Counted from the stretch's first letter, positions 11,050-22,769 are shown. The stretch: DNA of 64,000 nucleotides from Agrypnia vestita (GCA_016648135.1 JADDOH010005011.1:1-64000); one strand, 5' to 3'. The notes: a model not told the origin generated them from the letters alone. Translations and numbers: made by a program.

Positions 11050-11241
11050 CGGATAAATTTTCTTGTGTCTTGTGGTCAGGACACTCGACTCGTGATCCAA
11101 AGGTCGCGGGTTCGAACCTCACTCCAGCTAGCAAGTTAGTCCTATTTTCATTGTACAAGCGTATAGCTTAGTTTGAAAATAGTAATAATATTGATGTGAC
11201 ACGTATCCCGTGTTCGCATCTTTATTTAAAAAAAAAAAAAT
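11050..11241 (+). mobile_element. tRNA-derived SINE-1, copy 1
   Basis: The tRNA-like head has TGTGGTCAGGACACTCGACT and CGTGATCC, with a B box CGCGGGTTCGAACCTCACTCC. It is followed by AGCAAGTTAGTCCTATTTTC, a body with AGTTTGAAAATAGTAATAAT, the 3' sequence CCCGTGTTCGCATCTTTATT and a 13-A tail. Head, body and tail order is the same as at 44872-45078 (minus). This is a Pol III type retroposon needing a LINE partner. Target duplications are not clear here. Confidence 0.75.
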
Positions 11242-13254
11242 TGTCATGCTAAACAAACGATAAGGTGAAGGGGGCAGTCCTTCGCAGCGAATCAATCATC
11301 CAAATTCCCACAAGTATTGGCAGCAGAGAAAATATGCGACCTGGCGCGAGTCGCTCCTGACTATATTAAATATTTTGAGGATAATGCTTACGTCAGAAGC
11401 GGGCTATATTGCCGGAGCTGGTGGCAATATTTCAGCCCTATTATGGACTAGACAAACACAATTATTACTTTGTTTGTTCCGAAGGAAATAAAACAACAAA
11501 CCCCACCGCAGTCAACAGAGTCCAAAAACTAATATATCATAGATAATAACATTCGTTATTGTATTGTCTATAGGCAACAGATTTAAACCTGGTTTAAATT
11601 TGTAATGAAGTCTGATTTTATCGTATGATCCGAGACGAAGATAATCTCAAACTTATTCGAGAATACAACTATCGATATTCTGAAAATAACAAGATTGTTA
11701 TTTGTTAATTGTTATCCCAACACACAAAAATAGAAAAACGTTAAGACATCTGTCAAATGTCAATATTTCTATAGTTGTGACGAAAATATAAGTTAAAATT
11801 TAATATTTGAACTCTTTGGATTAGAAATTAGTAGATATGTGTGAAATAAACTGATTTTTACCTAATTTAATAATAATATTAGGTCGGTATTTAAAATAAT
11901 ATTATCCAATGTTTCTAGCAGCAAATAACATAGTAAAAATATTATTATATATAAATATGTACGTTAAAATGACAGTTAAACTAGATATTTTTAATTTTGT
12001 AACAAAATGATGAAAAACAAATATATTATCGGTATTAATGTGATTATAGTAATTTAGTCATATTTACCGGTAAAGCATATGCTACTTCAAATAAGCTACT
12101 TAGCATTTCACAGCAAACATTTCTTGGAATATGCCTATTAATAAACTATTTAGTATAATTGAATAATACCTAAATGTGTAATAACATAGTTACAAAATAA
12201 TTATTAATTTCCGGGAAATTCTAGGAGTTCGTAGCTTATTTGAACTGAACGCGAGAGACAGTTTCATACTGAGGATAAAACAAGGCAGATGATGTTTTTT
12301 TAAACACTTTTGTTCCGTAAAAATATGCTTCAAAAGCTGAAATTTTGCAGCCCGATAAAAGTTTTAATTAAACCGCAGTCGGGTTTTATAGTAAGTTTAT
12401 AAATGTTAACCGATGTCAAAACATTGCAATGTCAAAACATTACTTATGAAGTAATACCAAGCAATGGGATTGGTTATAATGTAATAACGATCCATCATCT
12501 TAAATACGCGAACATGTCTTAGCTGTCAGCCATATCTTCACTTGTCAGCCAGGAGGCTTCTCAGGAAACTATTGAAGATCACAGCCACGAAGTTCCACGA
12601 CGCTCTTCTTCCATATATATATTACTCTCGGGGCCTGGAGTTGACTGAAACTTGCATTATGACTTAAGACAAGACACAGTTAACATTTTGTATTCGCTCT
12701 TTGTATGTTATTAATGATAATATAGCACTCTGAGGAATGTCAGGATAGTTAATTATTTATTATATATAGACAATCAAACATATCCAATTATAATAAGAAA
12801 TTGAGGTTATCTTTATGGCCGAACTAGCTACAGCTAGTTTTTATCTACATTTATATTTGTAACACTTTAAATTTTAAAAAATAATACCGCATTAGTAGAT
12901 AGGAACGTAAGAAAAAACAATATACGTATATAGATAAATAGACTATTTTTTATAACTCGAGTAATAAGTATTTTAAAGAATAATTTGAGTTTTGACACAT
13001 TCAAAAATTCTAAAAATTGGCAGAGTTGTAGCAATTTAAGGATAGCGTGGTGAGTGAATTTTTAAACAACTTGTGAATAAACATCTAAAAAAGTATTGTG
13101 CCGATTTCATACGAATTTTGCCAAAATCTTACTTATAACAATATTTACGATGCAGAATACGATTTTGTGAATAGATTGGCACTTTGTTTATATTGAATTT
13201 CAACTTATTTTCGAACTGTTATTATGTAATTTTTTGTTGTGATCTCTTCATTTG
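11242..13254. other. No recognised gene or repeat
   Basis: Two kilobases of AT-rich DNA. A 19-bp near-palindrome (ATTTAAACCTGGTTTAAAT) lies around 11581. No coding or RNA gene signal is seen. Confidence 0.4.
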
Positions 13255-13757
13255 AAAAAAACTAACCCATAAAAACCAAGTTTTTATTTTACTCCCTTTC
13301 TCATTTGTTTTGTTTCCCATTTGATATTCCATCAACATATTCCTCTTGCTTAAAATTCATGTGGAAAATCTATTCGATGTATATTATTATCATTAAAACT
13401 TATAGAATATTGAAAACTTAATATTTGAAATAGGGGGGCACGGCGTCGGCGAAACCGTCTGATCCGACCCATGGCTCGAGTCAGACTAGTTGAAACAGGT
13501 TTCGCGCCTTCTCCACGCGTCGGGCTCCTTTTTCATTTGTATGGTTTCCAATTTGAAAAAACCGTTAAAATTTAGAAAAATCCAAAATTATACTATAATT
13601 ATTATAAAACGAAAATTTGTTAGACCATTTTTATCGTCGCCACAAGTTTGCCTGCAAAGTTTCAGCTCGATTGTATCACGGCAAAAGGGTTAAAAATCGA
13701 TCCAAAGTTTTTTCGGCAGACAAGCAGACGGTACGAGTTAAAAGAAATGGAGTAAAA
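13255..13757 (+). mobile_element. MITE-1, tandem unit A
   Basis: It begins AACCCATAAAAACCAAG then ACTCCCTTTCTCATT and ends CGAGTTAAAAGAAATGGAGT. Its middle (about 13330-13510) carries extra unrelated sequence including a GC-rich stretch. It abuts unit B head to tail. Confidence 0.6.
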
Positions 13758-14053
13758 AACCAACCCATAAAAACCAAGTTTTTATTATACTCCCTTTCTT
13801 ATTTAATCAGGTTTCGTGTCTGCAGCACGCGTCGGAGTCATTACTCAGTTGTATGAAAAAACCATTAAAAAAAAGAAAAATCCAAAATTATACTATAATT
13901 ATTAATTTTTTAACGAAAATTTGTTAGATCATTTTTATCTGTCTGTCTGCAATGTTTCAGCTCAATTGATTCACGGGAAAAGGGTTAAAAATCGATCCAA
14001 AGTTTTTGCGTCAAGCAAGCAGACGCTACGAGTTAAAAGAAAGGAAGTAAAAA
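13758..14053 (+). mobile_element. MITE-1, tandem unit B (most complete copy)
   Basis: About 296 bp: AACCCATAAAAACCAAG, ACTCCCTTTCTTATTT, a core with TCCAAAATTATACTATAATT and CACGGGAAAAGGGTTAAAAA, then CGCTACGAGTTAAAAGAAAG and GAAGTAAAA. The terminal ACTCCCTTTCTT and AAGAAAGGAAGT form an inverted pair with one mismatch. No coding capacity. Confidence 0.65.
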
Positions 14054-14184
14054 GGGACACAATTATAATAATGTGTTAAGACTATGCGTATTGAGTTACA
14101 TTAATATAAAATATAAAACAAATAAGACCTGGTGTCAATCCTATGACATGGGTTATCCGGCATGGTAAGAAAATATTTTTTTCC

Positions 14185-14278
14185 ATAGATAAAGAGACAT
14201 GCTTGTCTCTGTAGCGGTTAAGACACTTGACTAGTGATCCACTGGACGCGAGTTCGAGCCTCATTCCAGAGTAGCAAG
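14185..14278 (+). mobile_element. SINE-1 5' half, interrupted by LINE-A
   Basis: The head reads CTGTAGCGGTTAAGACACTT, CTAGTGATCC, then GCGAGTTCGAGCCTCATTCC and AGTAGCAAGTT. It stops exactly where the LINE-A tail begins. The body and 3' end of a SINE-1 reappear at 15825-15878. Confidence 0.6.
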
Positions 14279-15100
14279 TTACTTACTTACTTACTTACTT
14301 ACTTACCATCACGCCGTTTCCCCGTGGGGGTAGGCAGAGACGATAGAGCGCCAAATATTCTGTCCTGACATACAACTCTTGCCTCATCCACATTCATACA
14401 TCTTCGCATGCAAGCTCGCCGGTTGTTGAAGCTTCAAACGGGACCATCTTCCAGTATCTGGTTAATCTGGTCGTGCCACGTTTTCCGCAGTTGCCCTCTC
14501 TTTCTGGAACCCTCAACACTTGCATTATATATCTTTCTGACCATTCTTTCCCCATTCATTCGCTCAACATGCCCAAACCATCTGAGCGACCCTTTTTTAA
14601 TTCTATTAATTATGCTAACATCAGCTTTACATTCGTTCCTATTATCTGCATTCTTTACTCTATCATAAATTGATTTGCACACATACGTCTGAGGGATCTC
14701 ATCTCCACTGCATTCAATTTACTTTCGTTCCTATTCTGCCAGCTTCCATATATCAGTGTTGGTACCAGAATTCCATTATGTACCGCTAGTTTTGCCTCGG
14801 TAGACATATTTCTATTAGAAACTATTGCTTCAAAGCACTGTTCACCCTATTCACCGCAGTCACTCTCCTCTCGATATCTTTCTCAACATTCCCTCTTCTA
14901 TCGAACATACTTCCCAAGTACACAAACTCATCTACCTGTTCCAAACATTCATTACCTACTAGAATTTTACACGATGTCTTACTTTCCTCTTTCTCGAATA
15001 CCATCACTTTTGACTTGTTTACATTCATAATAAGGTCACTTTCCTTACATACATCATACATCCTGCTCACTAGACTCTGTAAGTCCTATTCGCTATTTGC
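14279..15100 (-). pseudogene. LINE-A, 3' part with (TTAC)7 tail
   Basis: The minus-strand copy ends at 14279-14306 in seven TTAC units (TAAG on its own strand), next to the noncoding GGGGAAACGGCGTGATGG. Coding remnants upstream include MCKSIYDRVKNADNRNECKA, SLRWFGHVERMNGERMV and KSKVMVFEKEESKT with VYLGSMFDRRGNVEKDIERR. These belong to the palm-to-C-terminal region of a non-LTR reverse transcriptase. The 5' part continues at 15500-15690, with another LINE end inserted between. A stop (SE*DLQSL) and frameshifts show it is inactive. Confidence 0.75.
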
Positions 15101-15499
15101 CATTAATACGCGTATAGTAAACAGCATAAAACGTTTTTGAAAGGAAAATTTTGAGGCGTATCTTCGGACCGGTTCTAGAAAATGGACTTTGGACGTTACA
15201 ACAATGAGCTCTGTAATCTATTTAAGGAGCCAAACGTCACAAAATTTATAAAACTGGGAAGACTTTGGTGGCTGGGTCATGTGGAGAGAATGTCCGAGCA
15301 TCAAGCACCAAATTCCCTGCTGAACTCAAGGCCAATAGGGCGAAGGAGCTTAGGAAGGCCAAAATTAAAATGGAGTGACAACGTCCTCAAAGATGTCTGC
15401 CTTAGAGCTTCGAAACTGGAGAGAGCTGGCACTAGACCGAGATGAGTGGAGGAAAATTATTGAGGAGGCCAAAACCCACCAAGGGTTGTAGTGCCAAGA
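15101..15499 (+). mobile_element. LINE-C 3' end inserted in LINE-A
   Basis: In the opposite orientation to the host LINE, this block encodes KLGRLWWLGHVERMSEHQAP, LLNSRPIGRRSLGRPKLKW and SDNVLKDVCLRA, then, after a frame change, ELALDRDEWRKIIEEAK. That is a typical LINE C-terminal tail. It splits LINE-A about where the YADD palm motif would be. No poly(A) is evident. Confidence 0.65.
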
Positions 15500-15690
15500 A
15501 TGATAACGAAACAGCATACAATCAAATCCATTTTCGCTCCTACATTCATACATTCCAGTTCCTTCACACAATTATCCATATACAAGTTGAACAGCCAAGA
15601 TATTACGCAACCCTGTTTGACACCTTTTGTAATATCAAACCATGGTGTGAATGATCCATCGATTCTTACACATGAGTAGTAAGTTAATTA
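15500..15690 (-). pseudogene. LINE-A reverse transcriptase palm segment
   Basis: The minus frame reads RIDGSFTPWFDITKGVKQGC followed by VISWLFNLYMDNCVKELE. GVKQG...LFNLY is the conserved reverse-transcriptase motif preceding YADD. It joins in order with 14279-15100 across the inserted LINE-C end. Confidence 0.75.
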
Positions 15691-16429
15691 TATTTATTTA
15701 TCTTACAATAAAAAAGATCTTGTACATAACTAGATAACAGTGTACAATAAATATGTAAATACAAACCAGAATGCATGAGCATATACAATTATTTTATAGT
15801 GCGGGCGGGACAATTAGTTTAAACATAGGTACTAAGAATATTGATGTGGATTCCGTGTTCTTTACATTTTTCTAATCGATTGACTTAATTTTATGTACCA
15901 TTGGTTGTCAGTGAAATAAAATATCATGGTACAGTGATAAAACTTCGCTCGCATTGGTTCGGTGTTCGATCTCGCTGTCTCGTTCAAGTTCGAGAATCCT
16001 CGATAAAACACAACAGCTGCTGTAATGAATTCTTAATGCATGTTTGAGAACAGTTCCTATCACTGCGAGATCGGATTACCGCGGGTTTTGATTTCTGAGT
16101 GCGGTCGTAACTCTTACTGAGATCGATAGTAGTAGAAAATAGAAAGCTCTCGTCTTATTTTATTACGACTTTCTATAGAATTGTATGTGCAGTACAACAC
16201 TATGACCAATTAGTACCAACGTTGACTAGACATAGCAATAATTTTTCATCTTATAATTATCGTACAGTAAAAATAAACCATATTTGTATTTTTGCTATAT
16301 TGAGTATCTATGTTAAACACATTCATTTACACTGAACGCGGAAGAATTCTGGCGGCCGGGTGGGAATTTTTTTCTCTCCAAACCTCAATTATATACTCAA
16401 TGTTATACAGATATAATATATAATTAGTT
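15691..16429. other. SINE-1 3' half at 15825-15878, otherwise nothing recognised
   Basis: At 15825-15878 the string AGTTTAAACATAGGTACTAA, GAATATTGATGTGG and TCCGTGTTC matches the SINE-1 body and 3' end and probably completes the head at 14185-14278. The remaining DNA is AT-rich without recognisable features. Confidence 0.4.
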
Positions 16430-16900
16430 ATGCAGAAAGCAGCCAGCCACAAAAAACTCAAACTGAGATAAAGCACTTTTGTCTAAAAATGAAGTAATCA
16501 AATTTACACAAAACCTAGAATGTTCTTTTCTTCGAAAAATTATAAATAATATATAAATGCCAATATCTTATAACTGTAAAGCGGATTTAAGTGTAGATTT
16601 TTAGAAATATTGGTGTTTTTCCAACTGTCTCACCTTATTGTGTGAATTATGCATTCCGCAGAAAACAGCCAGAACTACAAAAAACTCAAACTGAGATAAA
16701 ACCACGGTTGTCCAAACATGTAATTATGAAATCTACACAAAATCTAGAATGTTTTCTACTTCAAAAAATTATAAATAATATATAAATGCCAATTTATAAT
16801 AATGATAAAGTGGATTTATGTGTAGATTTTTAGAAATTATGATGTTTTTTCATCTGTCTGATCTTATTATGTCAAATATGCATTGTGCAGAAAATCGCCA
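16430..16900. repeat. Tandem repeat, period about 227 bp, two units plus a partial
   Basis: GCAGAAA marks unit starts at 16432, 16658 and 16887. Each unit contains AAAAAACTCAAACTGAGATA, AATTATAAATAATATATAAA and GTGTAGATTTTTAGAAAT. Units differ by perhaps 10-15 percent, so the duplication is old. No ORF spans the units. Confidence 0.8.
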
Positions 16901-18094
16901 AAGTTACTTATCTATTATGAATATCTAGTAATTAAAATATTTATATGGGTTTTTATAATCACCGTGTGTATTTTGTAAACGATAAAGTACCTAATACTAA
17001 ATATATAACTAAATAACTGTTTTCTGGTGAATATGTTTTGAGGGATAGTCATATTAAAAGTGTTCTAAGTGGCGTGGGCACTTTCTGCAGATTTTAAAAT
17101 GTTTTTTTCACGATCAATAAATATTTTGGAAGGCGATTACTGTTAATTTTCGAATGAAAGCAGCTTGGCTGATTTTAGTAGAACATATAATTGACCTTAA
17201 TCCGTCCGATGACATCAACATTTCATTTTTACCAAAATTGTGGCCTGGCGCTTTTCTGCAAAACTACGTTCAATTCATCCTGAACTAATTGCGTGCAAAT
17301 ACACTATGAATATTATTCCCGATTTGCTTATACCTTGTGTCTTTTAACACGCTTGCTACATTCTACGAACACCTAAATATTCCCTTGACAAGGTGGGACT
17401 TATTCTTTTCACTGCCAAATTGGCGATCCTCAATCAACCTATTACACCCTGCATACATTTTTTAAATCTTGAAATATTCATGACTATCTATTTAAGTACG
17501 TATCAGGGCTTTCTGCTTGTAAATCAAAGATGGCTTTTATTACCAGACAACTTTACGACGTTGGCGATATTATTAGCGTGTCCGAATGGCGTCCTGAGGC
17601 CATCACTCTCGAGCTATTTTACGACGAATATGTCAAAGAAACGTGGAGATATGACGACTATTTTTCTGACGCCAAATAGTCTATTGCCCAACTCATACGG
17701 CGCGTCGCGTTATTTTTACGATATCTGAATTGAGTGAAAACATCGTCAAATTCACGTGCTAAAAATGCCTACGAGAAATGTTATCAGTCCATACTATGCA
17801 ATTCACTGTTGCGTAGCTAAGTACTCCACAAATTTTTTATCAGTTGTTCATATTTATTTTTTTAATATATTCTGGAATCAACAAGTACACCGGGAAGCAT
17901 TAAAATGCGATTGTAATATGATTGGTGGCGGCATCGCGATACACCTTCAAGCGGTAAACTTAGAAGTCGGTCGAAAATATATGCGGTATCTTGACGTTTG
18001 TATGCCTATCTTGACTTTTATATCTTGTCTTAATATCTTGACTTTTGTATGCCTCTCTTTCCCGCTATATCGATGTAGTATAATATGCCAGCTA
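16901..18094. other. No recognised gene
   Basis: ORFs of 111 codons (17393-17728) and 122 codons (17756-18124), both plus strand, are the longest here. They are rich in AT-encoded residues and show no domain. The second ends as the LINE-E homology begins. I treat both as chance frames. Confidence 0.35.
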
Positions 18095-18870
18095 TATGTC
18101 AGACGAACATTGAACGTGGAGTAATTGCGTGGGGAGGAGCGACGATGACTCCAATAATCCTTTAATTACTGCCCAGAAAACGATTTTAAAAACAATCTCA
18201 AAAACACCAATTATTACAAGTACAGACGAAATATTTAATAAAGTAGACATTTTTGATGTTAGACAAATATACGCCAAAACCGTGCTAGTTTACATGTACA
18301 AACACAAACAAACACACCCAAAACACTATTCATACATGCAGAAACAAAGATTCTATTCAAGTCCCAAGAGCGCGAACCACTTATGGACAATGAAACTTTA
18401 AACACATAGGCTCGAAACTATACAATACAATGCTGGAAAGGGTATCACAATTGAATAATCCGAAAAATGTAAAAACATTAATTAAAATTTGAGTAAGAGA
18501 GATGGATCGACCAGTTATTGGGAAACTCATACAAACAAATTGAGAACTTAAATTTCATGCAGGTAACATATTATTTTAAGGTATACATATTTACATGTGT
18601 TTATCTTACTCTTTAATCTTTTAGATTACATTTATCTTTAATCTTTTTTAATCTATTTAATACATTAATCTTTTTTAACCTATTTGTTTAAAATGTACTT
18701 TTCTTTTAACCTATTTTGTATAAAATTTAAAATGTATTTTGTATAAAATTTAAAATGTATTTTGTATAAAATGTACTTGCATATAAGTACGTTATAATTG
18801 TAAACTTTGTCTGTCCCAACACAGTTCTCTAGTGAGAACCGTTAAACCTTAACAAATGTTTATTAAGTAA
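18095..18870 (+). pseudogene. LINE-E type reverse transcriptase C-terminus and 3' UTR
   Basis: VIAWGGATM at about 18121-18147, then in another frame NNPLITAQKTILKTISKTP and IFDVRQIYAKTVLVYMYK. The WGG motif followed by a helix-rich segment is the CR1/Jockey-type C-terminus also seen at 9310 and 53478. The 3' UTR holds a three-fold 23-bp repeat (TTTAAAATGTATTTTGTATA, 18710-18778) and a perfect hairpin GTTCTC-TAGT-GAGAAC near 18825. Frameshifted and dead. Confidence 0.6.
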
Positions 18871-19095
18871 AGCAATGAAATAATTGAAAAATGTAAATTA
18901 TGGCAAGGAAATCTATCTAAAAAAGAATATTTTAAACTTTTTATAACACTTTCTTATGACATTAGCTTTATCATCACAGTAGCGGAATACTCTTATACCA
19001 TGTTATAAATTAAATAAAATAGTATTTTTAATAAAAAACTTTATAATTTATAGAAATAAACTTTGTTTACGCCACTTTTTTATTGAAAAAAAAAA

Positions 19096-19134
19096 ATCAA
19101 CATGTTTCAGAGCCCATGGCCCCTTCGTCAGGAT
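19096..19134 (-). ncRNA. Hammerhead-ribozyme-like motif
   Basis: On the minus strand: stem I ATC, core CTGACGA, one extra A, stem II GGGGCC-ATG-GGCTCT, core GAAAC, AT, GTT, stem I GAT. ACATGT is self-complementary. The core residues of a type-I hammerhead are all present here; the extra A before stem II is not canonical. Confidence 0.5.
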
Positions 19135-19219
19135 ACAAATGTATACCATACAAATGTATTCTATACATTTGTATGGTATACATCAACAATCTACAAATGT
19201 ATGCCTACTATACATTTGT

Positions 19220-19258
19220 ATCCTGACGAAGGGGCCATGGGCTCTGGAACATGTTGAT
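19220..19258 (+). ncRNA. Hammerhead-like motif with changed core
   Basis: Mirror copy of the motif at 19096-19134, but GAAAC is changed to GGAAC, which alters a core adenine. If the motif is a ribozyme, this copy should be impaired. Confidence 0.4.
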
Positions 19259-19427
19259 TTTTTTTTTCAATAAAAAAGTGACGTAAACAAAGTTCATTTC
19301 TATAAATTATAATTATAATGTCACCACAAAATAATTTTGCTGTGTTTGAAGAAGAAAAAAAACTTTATTTCAAACGTCCCTTTGCAATAAAAGATACCAC
19401 TCAGTATTTAATGTTTATATAAGGTCA

Positions 19428-19470
19428 TATCTACCCCTGCGGGGAAGCGGCCTGATGGTTAGATAGTTAG
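19428..19470 (+). mobile_element. LINE-A extreme 3' end
   Basis: CTACCCCTGCGGGGAAGCGG, CCTGATGG and the tail TTAGATAGTTAGTTA match the last bases of LINE-A. It is a very short 5'-truncated insertion. Confidence 0.65.
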
Positions 19471-20348
19471 TTATATCTTCATTAATAATTACACAAAAAT
19501 TGATAATTGCATAGCGCAACCTTCCTTAAAATTTCACCTCAAATTGCTTTACACAAAAACTGTTTGGTCCTACAGAAGTACTTAAAATGTATAATTGCGA
19601 ACTTGCGGATATAATCAAAAAGGTGCCTTTTCAGACATTTTTAAATGACGTTTCTTATGTTCCAGAGGTTAAAGAGTTCCACACTTTTGGGCTTGCCACC
19701 ACAAATGCCCACTTAATTTGGTCTTCTGCCAATGGTTGATCCGTTCTACAGCGCTTCACTTCACTTCAGAATTTGGTGTCTAATATTCAAGTTGTCCGAT
19801 ACTGAGGTCTTGAAGATACAGAGGTGCCATGCTTGTACATCCTTAGTCAATGAAACGATTTTTAGCACTGTTATACCTGTACAACGTGTATACTGCCCGC
19901 TTAGCTAAAAGGCAGTAAATCAATACTTTTATAAAAATATTTTTTTGTGGTTTTGGATACTTGAGGTCATATTTTACCTTCCTAATAAGCTTGTTTGCCG
20001 TATTTCCATCAAAATATTAAAATGTAAGCATTTTTAATTTGCAATATATCCATACGGGGTATGCAAAATGTAGCTTATTTGTATTTTCATGTTTAAAGTA
20101 TATAAAAAATACCTCAAATAATAATAAAATAACCTTTTTTATCTGCACCTGTAATATCTATTGACTAAGCGAAAAAAATAAATGAATATTCATTTGAATG
20201 ATAGAAATTGCTCCATTCACATTTCCTTGATTTACTCAGTAATTTGTTTAATTTAGGTACTGCTTTAAAATAGGTAGCTTTAGATTCAAAAGCTATTCTA
20301 GAAAAGTTTGGAATAGATAAAAAATAATTTACAGGAATATACTTAGTA
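19471..20348. other. No recognised gene or repeat
   Basis: AT-rich DNA; a 63-codon minus ORF at 20165-20356 has no signature. Confidence 0.4.
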
Positions 20349-20562
20349 TTAACCACTAATTTGTTTAAATATCAACATGTTTGTCCATCGGAGGATACAA
20401 CCGATTATTTGATTATTGGACCATTCATACAAATAAATTCTCATATATTTATTGTTGATTTTGTTAATCTTCATACATAGATTTTTAATTGTAAGTATAC
20501 GTAGTGTCCTGATGAAAGGACCATTGGCCCTGAAACATGATATTGCAACAAATTAGTGGTTG
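20349..20562. repeat. Inverted-repeat cassette with one hammerhead-like motif
   Basis: ACCACTAATTTGTTTAAATA at 20352 onward is mirrored by CAACAAATTAGTGGTTG ending near 20562. The right arm contains CTGATGA-A-AGGACC-ATT-GGCCCT-GAAAC-ATG at 20509-20539. The left arm retains only CATGTTTGTCC of its partner. The GT of the cleavage triplet is changed (GA), so the motif is probably inactive. Confidence 0.6.
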
Positions 20563-21535
20563 AAATAATTTCGCAGTTATTGAAAAAGTATACATAGGAA
20601 ATAAGTGGCAATGTTCGACGCTGGTTTTTGACAATATGGGTATTACTTACAAATGTAATATTAACTATACTAAATATCAGTTTATTATTTTTAATTATCA
20701 ATGTTAGCATGGTTTCTGGTCCAGAATTATCCCTCGTATCAATGTTCTAGAATTTTTAAAATGGTATTTCCTATACATGTATCTAGAAAGTAAAACTAAT
20801 ATTTGGAGAGAAGTCCGCTGATAACAACAGCCAAGAATAATGATATTCGCAGAAAATTTAAAACAAAGTTCAAGGAACCTGGCAAATGGCACAAAAATAT
20901 AAAATTAAAAATAATCTTTTACGCAACTAAACGTACCAACCAACCAAGACGACAGAGTTCCACTCTAGCTTTGAAACATTGGCGTCATTGCGTCTTCCAC
21001 ATCAAAGCAGCTTCCTACACACGTGTCGCTTTTTAAACTCCTGGCATTGCCCTTCATAACGGCGAGCTATAATTAGAGCCAGATTCCACGTGGTCGCCTC
21101 CAAGTTTCTTCACCGTTCGCACTCACCTTATAAAGCTTGACCTATTTGATCTTGGAGTTTCCAAAGCAAACGGCCCAATGACACTTCCAGACCAAAAAAC
21201 TGGACCCATACTACGAGTACAACGCCAACGTGACGAAAATGTAATGACTATTTTTCATTCATTAAAGGGTTTTCATTTCCTCAAGCACGAAGATTTTGCT
21301 TTTTGAGTTATGTTGAGATTAAAATGAATTTTTTTGCTGAAGATGACTTTTTACAATACTAGCCATACACCGTGAAATAACATAATAATTATTTATTGAA
21401 GCTGAAAATTTATGAATAGAAAACCATTTTAATTAAAATAGCTTTATTCGCTTGAACCTGAAACTAAATACAATAATATAAAAATGTTAAGACCATGTAA
21501 TTTGGTGGGGCGACCCAATTTTTTTTATATAAATA
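20563..21535. other. No recognised gene or repeat
   Basis: A 77-codon plus ORF (20803-21036) has no family match that I recognise. The rest is non-repetitive AT-rich DNA. Confidence 0.4.
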
Positions 21536-21860
21536 TATACTTACTTACTTCGTTTCCCCGTGGGGGTGGGCAGAGGGAATAGAGCGCCACACCCTTCTGT
21601 TCTGACATACAACTCTCGCCTCATTCACATTCATACATCTTCATACATCATTCGCATGCAAGCTCGCCGGTTGTTGAGGCTTCTAACGGGACCATCTTCC
21701 AGTATCTGGTTGATCTGGTAATGCCACGTCTTCCGCGGTCGCCCTCTCTTTCTGGCGCCATCAACACTTGCATTATATATCTTTCTTACCATTCTTTCCT
21801 CATTTATTCGCTCAACATGCTCAAACCATCTGAGCGACCCTTTTTTAATTCTTAATATAA
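21536..21860 (-). pseudogene. LINE-A 3' end fragment
   Basis: Tail TTACTTAC at 21540, then the noncoding 3' end and a coding remnant matching 14290-14600, including minus-strand codons for RWFEHVERINEERMVRKIYN-like text. It is truncated at 21860 within the C-terminal tail. Confidence 0.7.
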
Positions 21861-22769
21861 ATATATAATTAATTAAAATGCAATATTGTTAAAATAACGT
21901 GATCGAATGGTATCCATTTACAAACACAAAACTTCAGAGTAGCAACCATTTTCCCAACAACGAGGCGACAAACCTCTCGTCAACCGGGGATAATTCCCTA
22001 ACTCTTTTCGGTACATTTCAAATAACTGAACGCCAAATATTTCGTAGGCCGGATTAAAGCGTCTTCTCTCGTTCGTGGTCTATGCTCAGTCCTTCGAAGA
22101 TCGCTAGTGGACCACCGACTTAGGATGCGAGGCCACCGTTCAAATTCGACCCGCATCGTTGCGACTAGCGTGAAAACATTTTCTTTGTTCCCTTTTTACT
22201 TTAATAGATTACGCACGAATTTAATTTCAGTGTCGACAAATAACCCAGAGTTGTTTCTTTCGTTGCGTAAGGATTTTTATTTATCAGTGCGTAATGCCAA
22301 AAATCAAATAGCTTTAAAACAAAGAAAATAAACGAAAACTGAACGTTATATGGTGGGAAGAACTTCGGAGTATCTTCACATTTTTTTAAAAATAGATTTT
22401 GATTTATATTAAATTTCTTGAAAAAAATAATGATTTATGGTGACAGGGGTGAAACAATTGAAGCGAAAAGCACAATTTTACATTTTGGCAATCTCGTAAA
22501 AATATTATTTTTATATTGTCTCTCACAGAAGACGCCATATCGCGATTTTTGAGAGAAATAATTTAGGAATGGCAAGTAAATTTGTATATTAAAATTAATA
22601 TTTCCTTCACTTAAAATAGCAAATGAACCATATTCTTAAATTAACTTCGTATAACACAAGAGTTATTATAATTTCACTACTTATTTCGGGAAGAACAGAA
22701 CAGTGTAAATGTTAATAACATATAATTTAATTAACATCAGTGAAACAATTATATTTTAATTAAGATAAA
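21861..22769. other. No gene; weak tRNA-like segment near 22095-22155
   Basis: GCTAGTGGACCACCGACTTA followed by GCCACCGTTCAAATTCGAC has a loose A-box/B-box look and may be a decayed SINE head. Otherwise nothing is recognised. Confidence 0.25.

Larger units (their letters stand above)
19041..19312. repeat. Near-perfect palindrome (105-bp arms) with paired hammerhead-like motifs
   Basis: Arms 19041-19145 and 19208-19312 are almost exact reverse complements. A second perfect palindrome with 18-bp arms (GTATACCATACAAATGTA) sits in the loop at 19141-19180. Each arm carries one hammerhead-like motif pointing away from the centre. The outer parts hold poly-A/T runs. Short self-complementary cassettes like this recur at 47107, 59681 and 62412. 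Confidence 0.85.

Noticed and set aside
11050..14278. Functional tRNA genes at the B-box matches
   Set aside because: They are followed by a shared SINE body and poly(A), occur in several diverged copies, and lack a good acceptor stem.
17393..18124. Two ORFs of 111 and 122 codons as possible host genes
   Set aside because: Residue use follows AT-rich DNA, no domain or splice context is visible, and the second runs into LINE homology.
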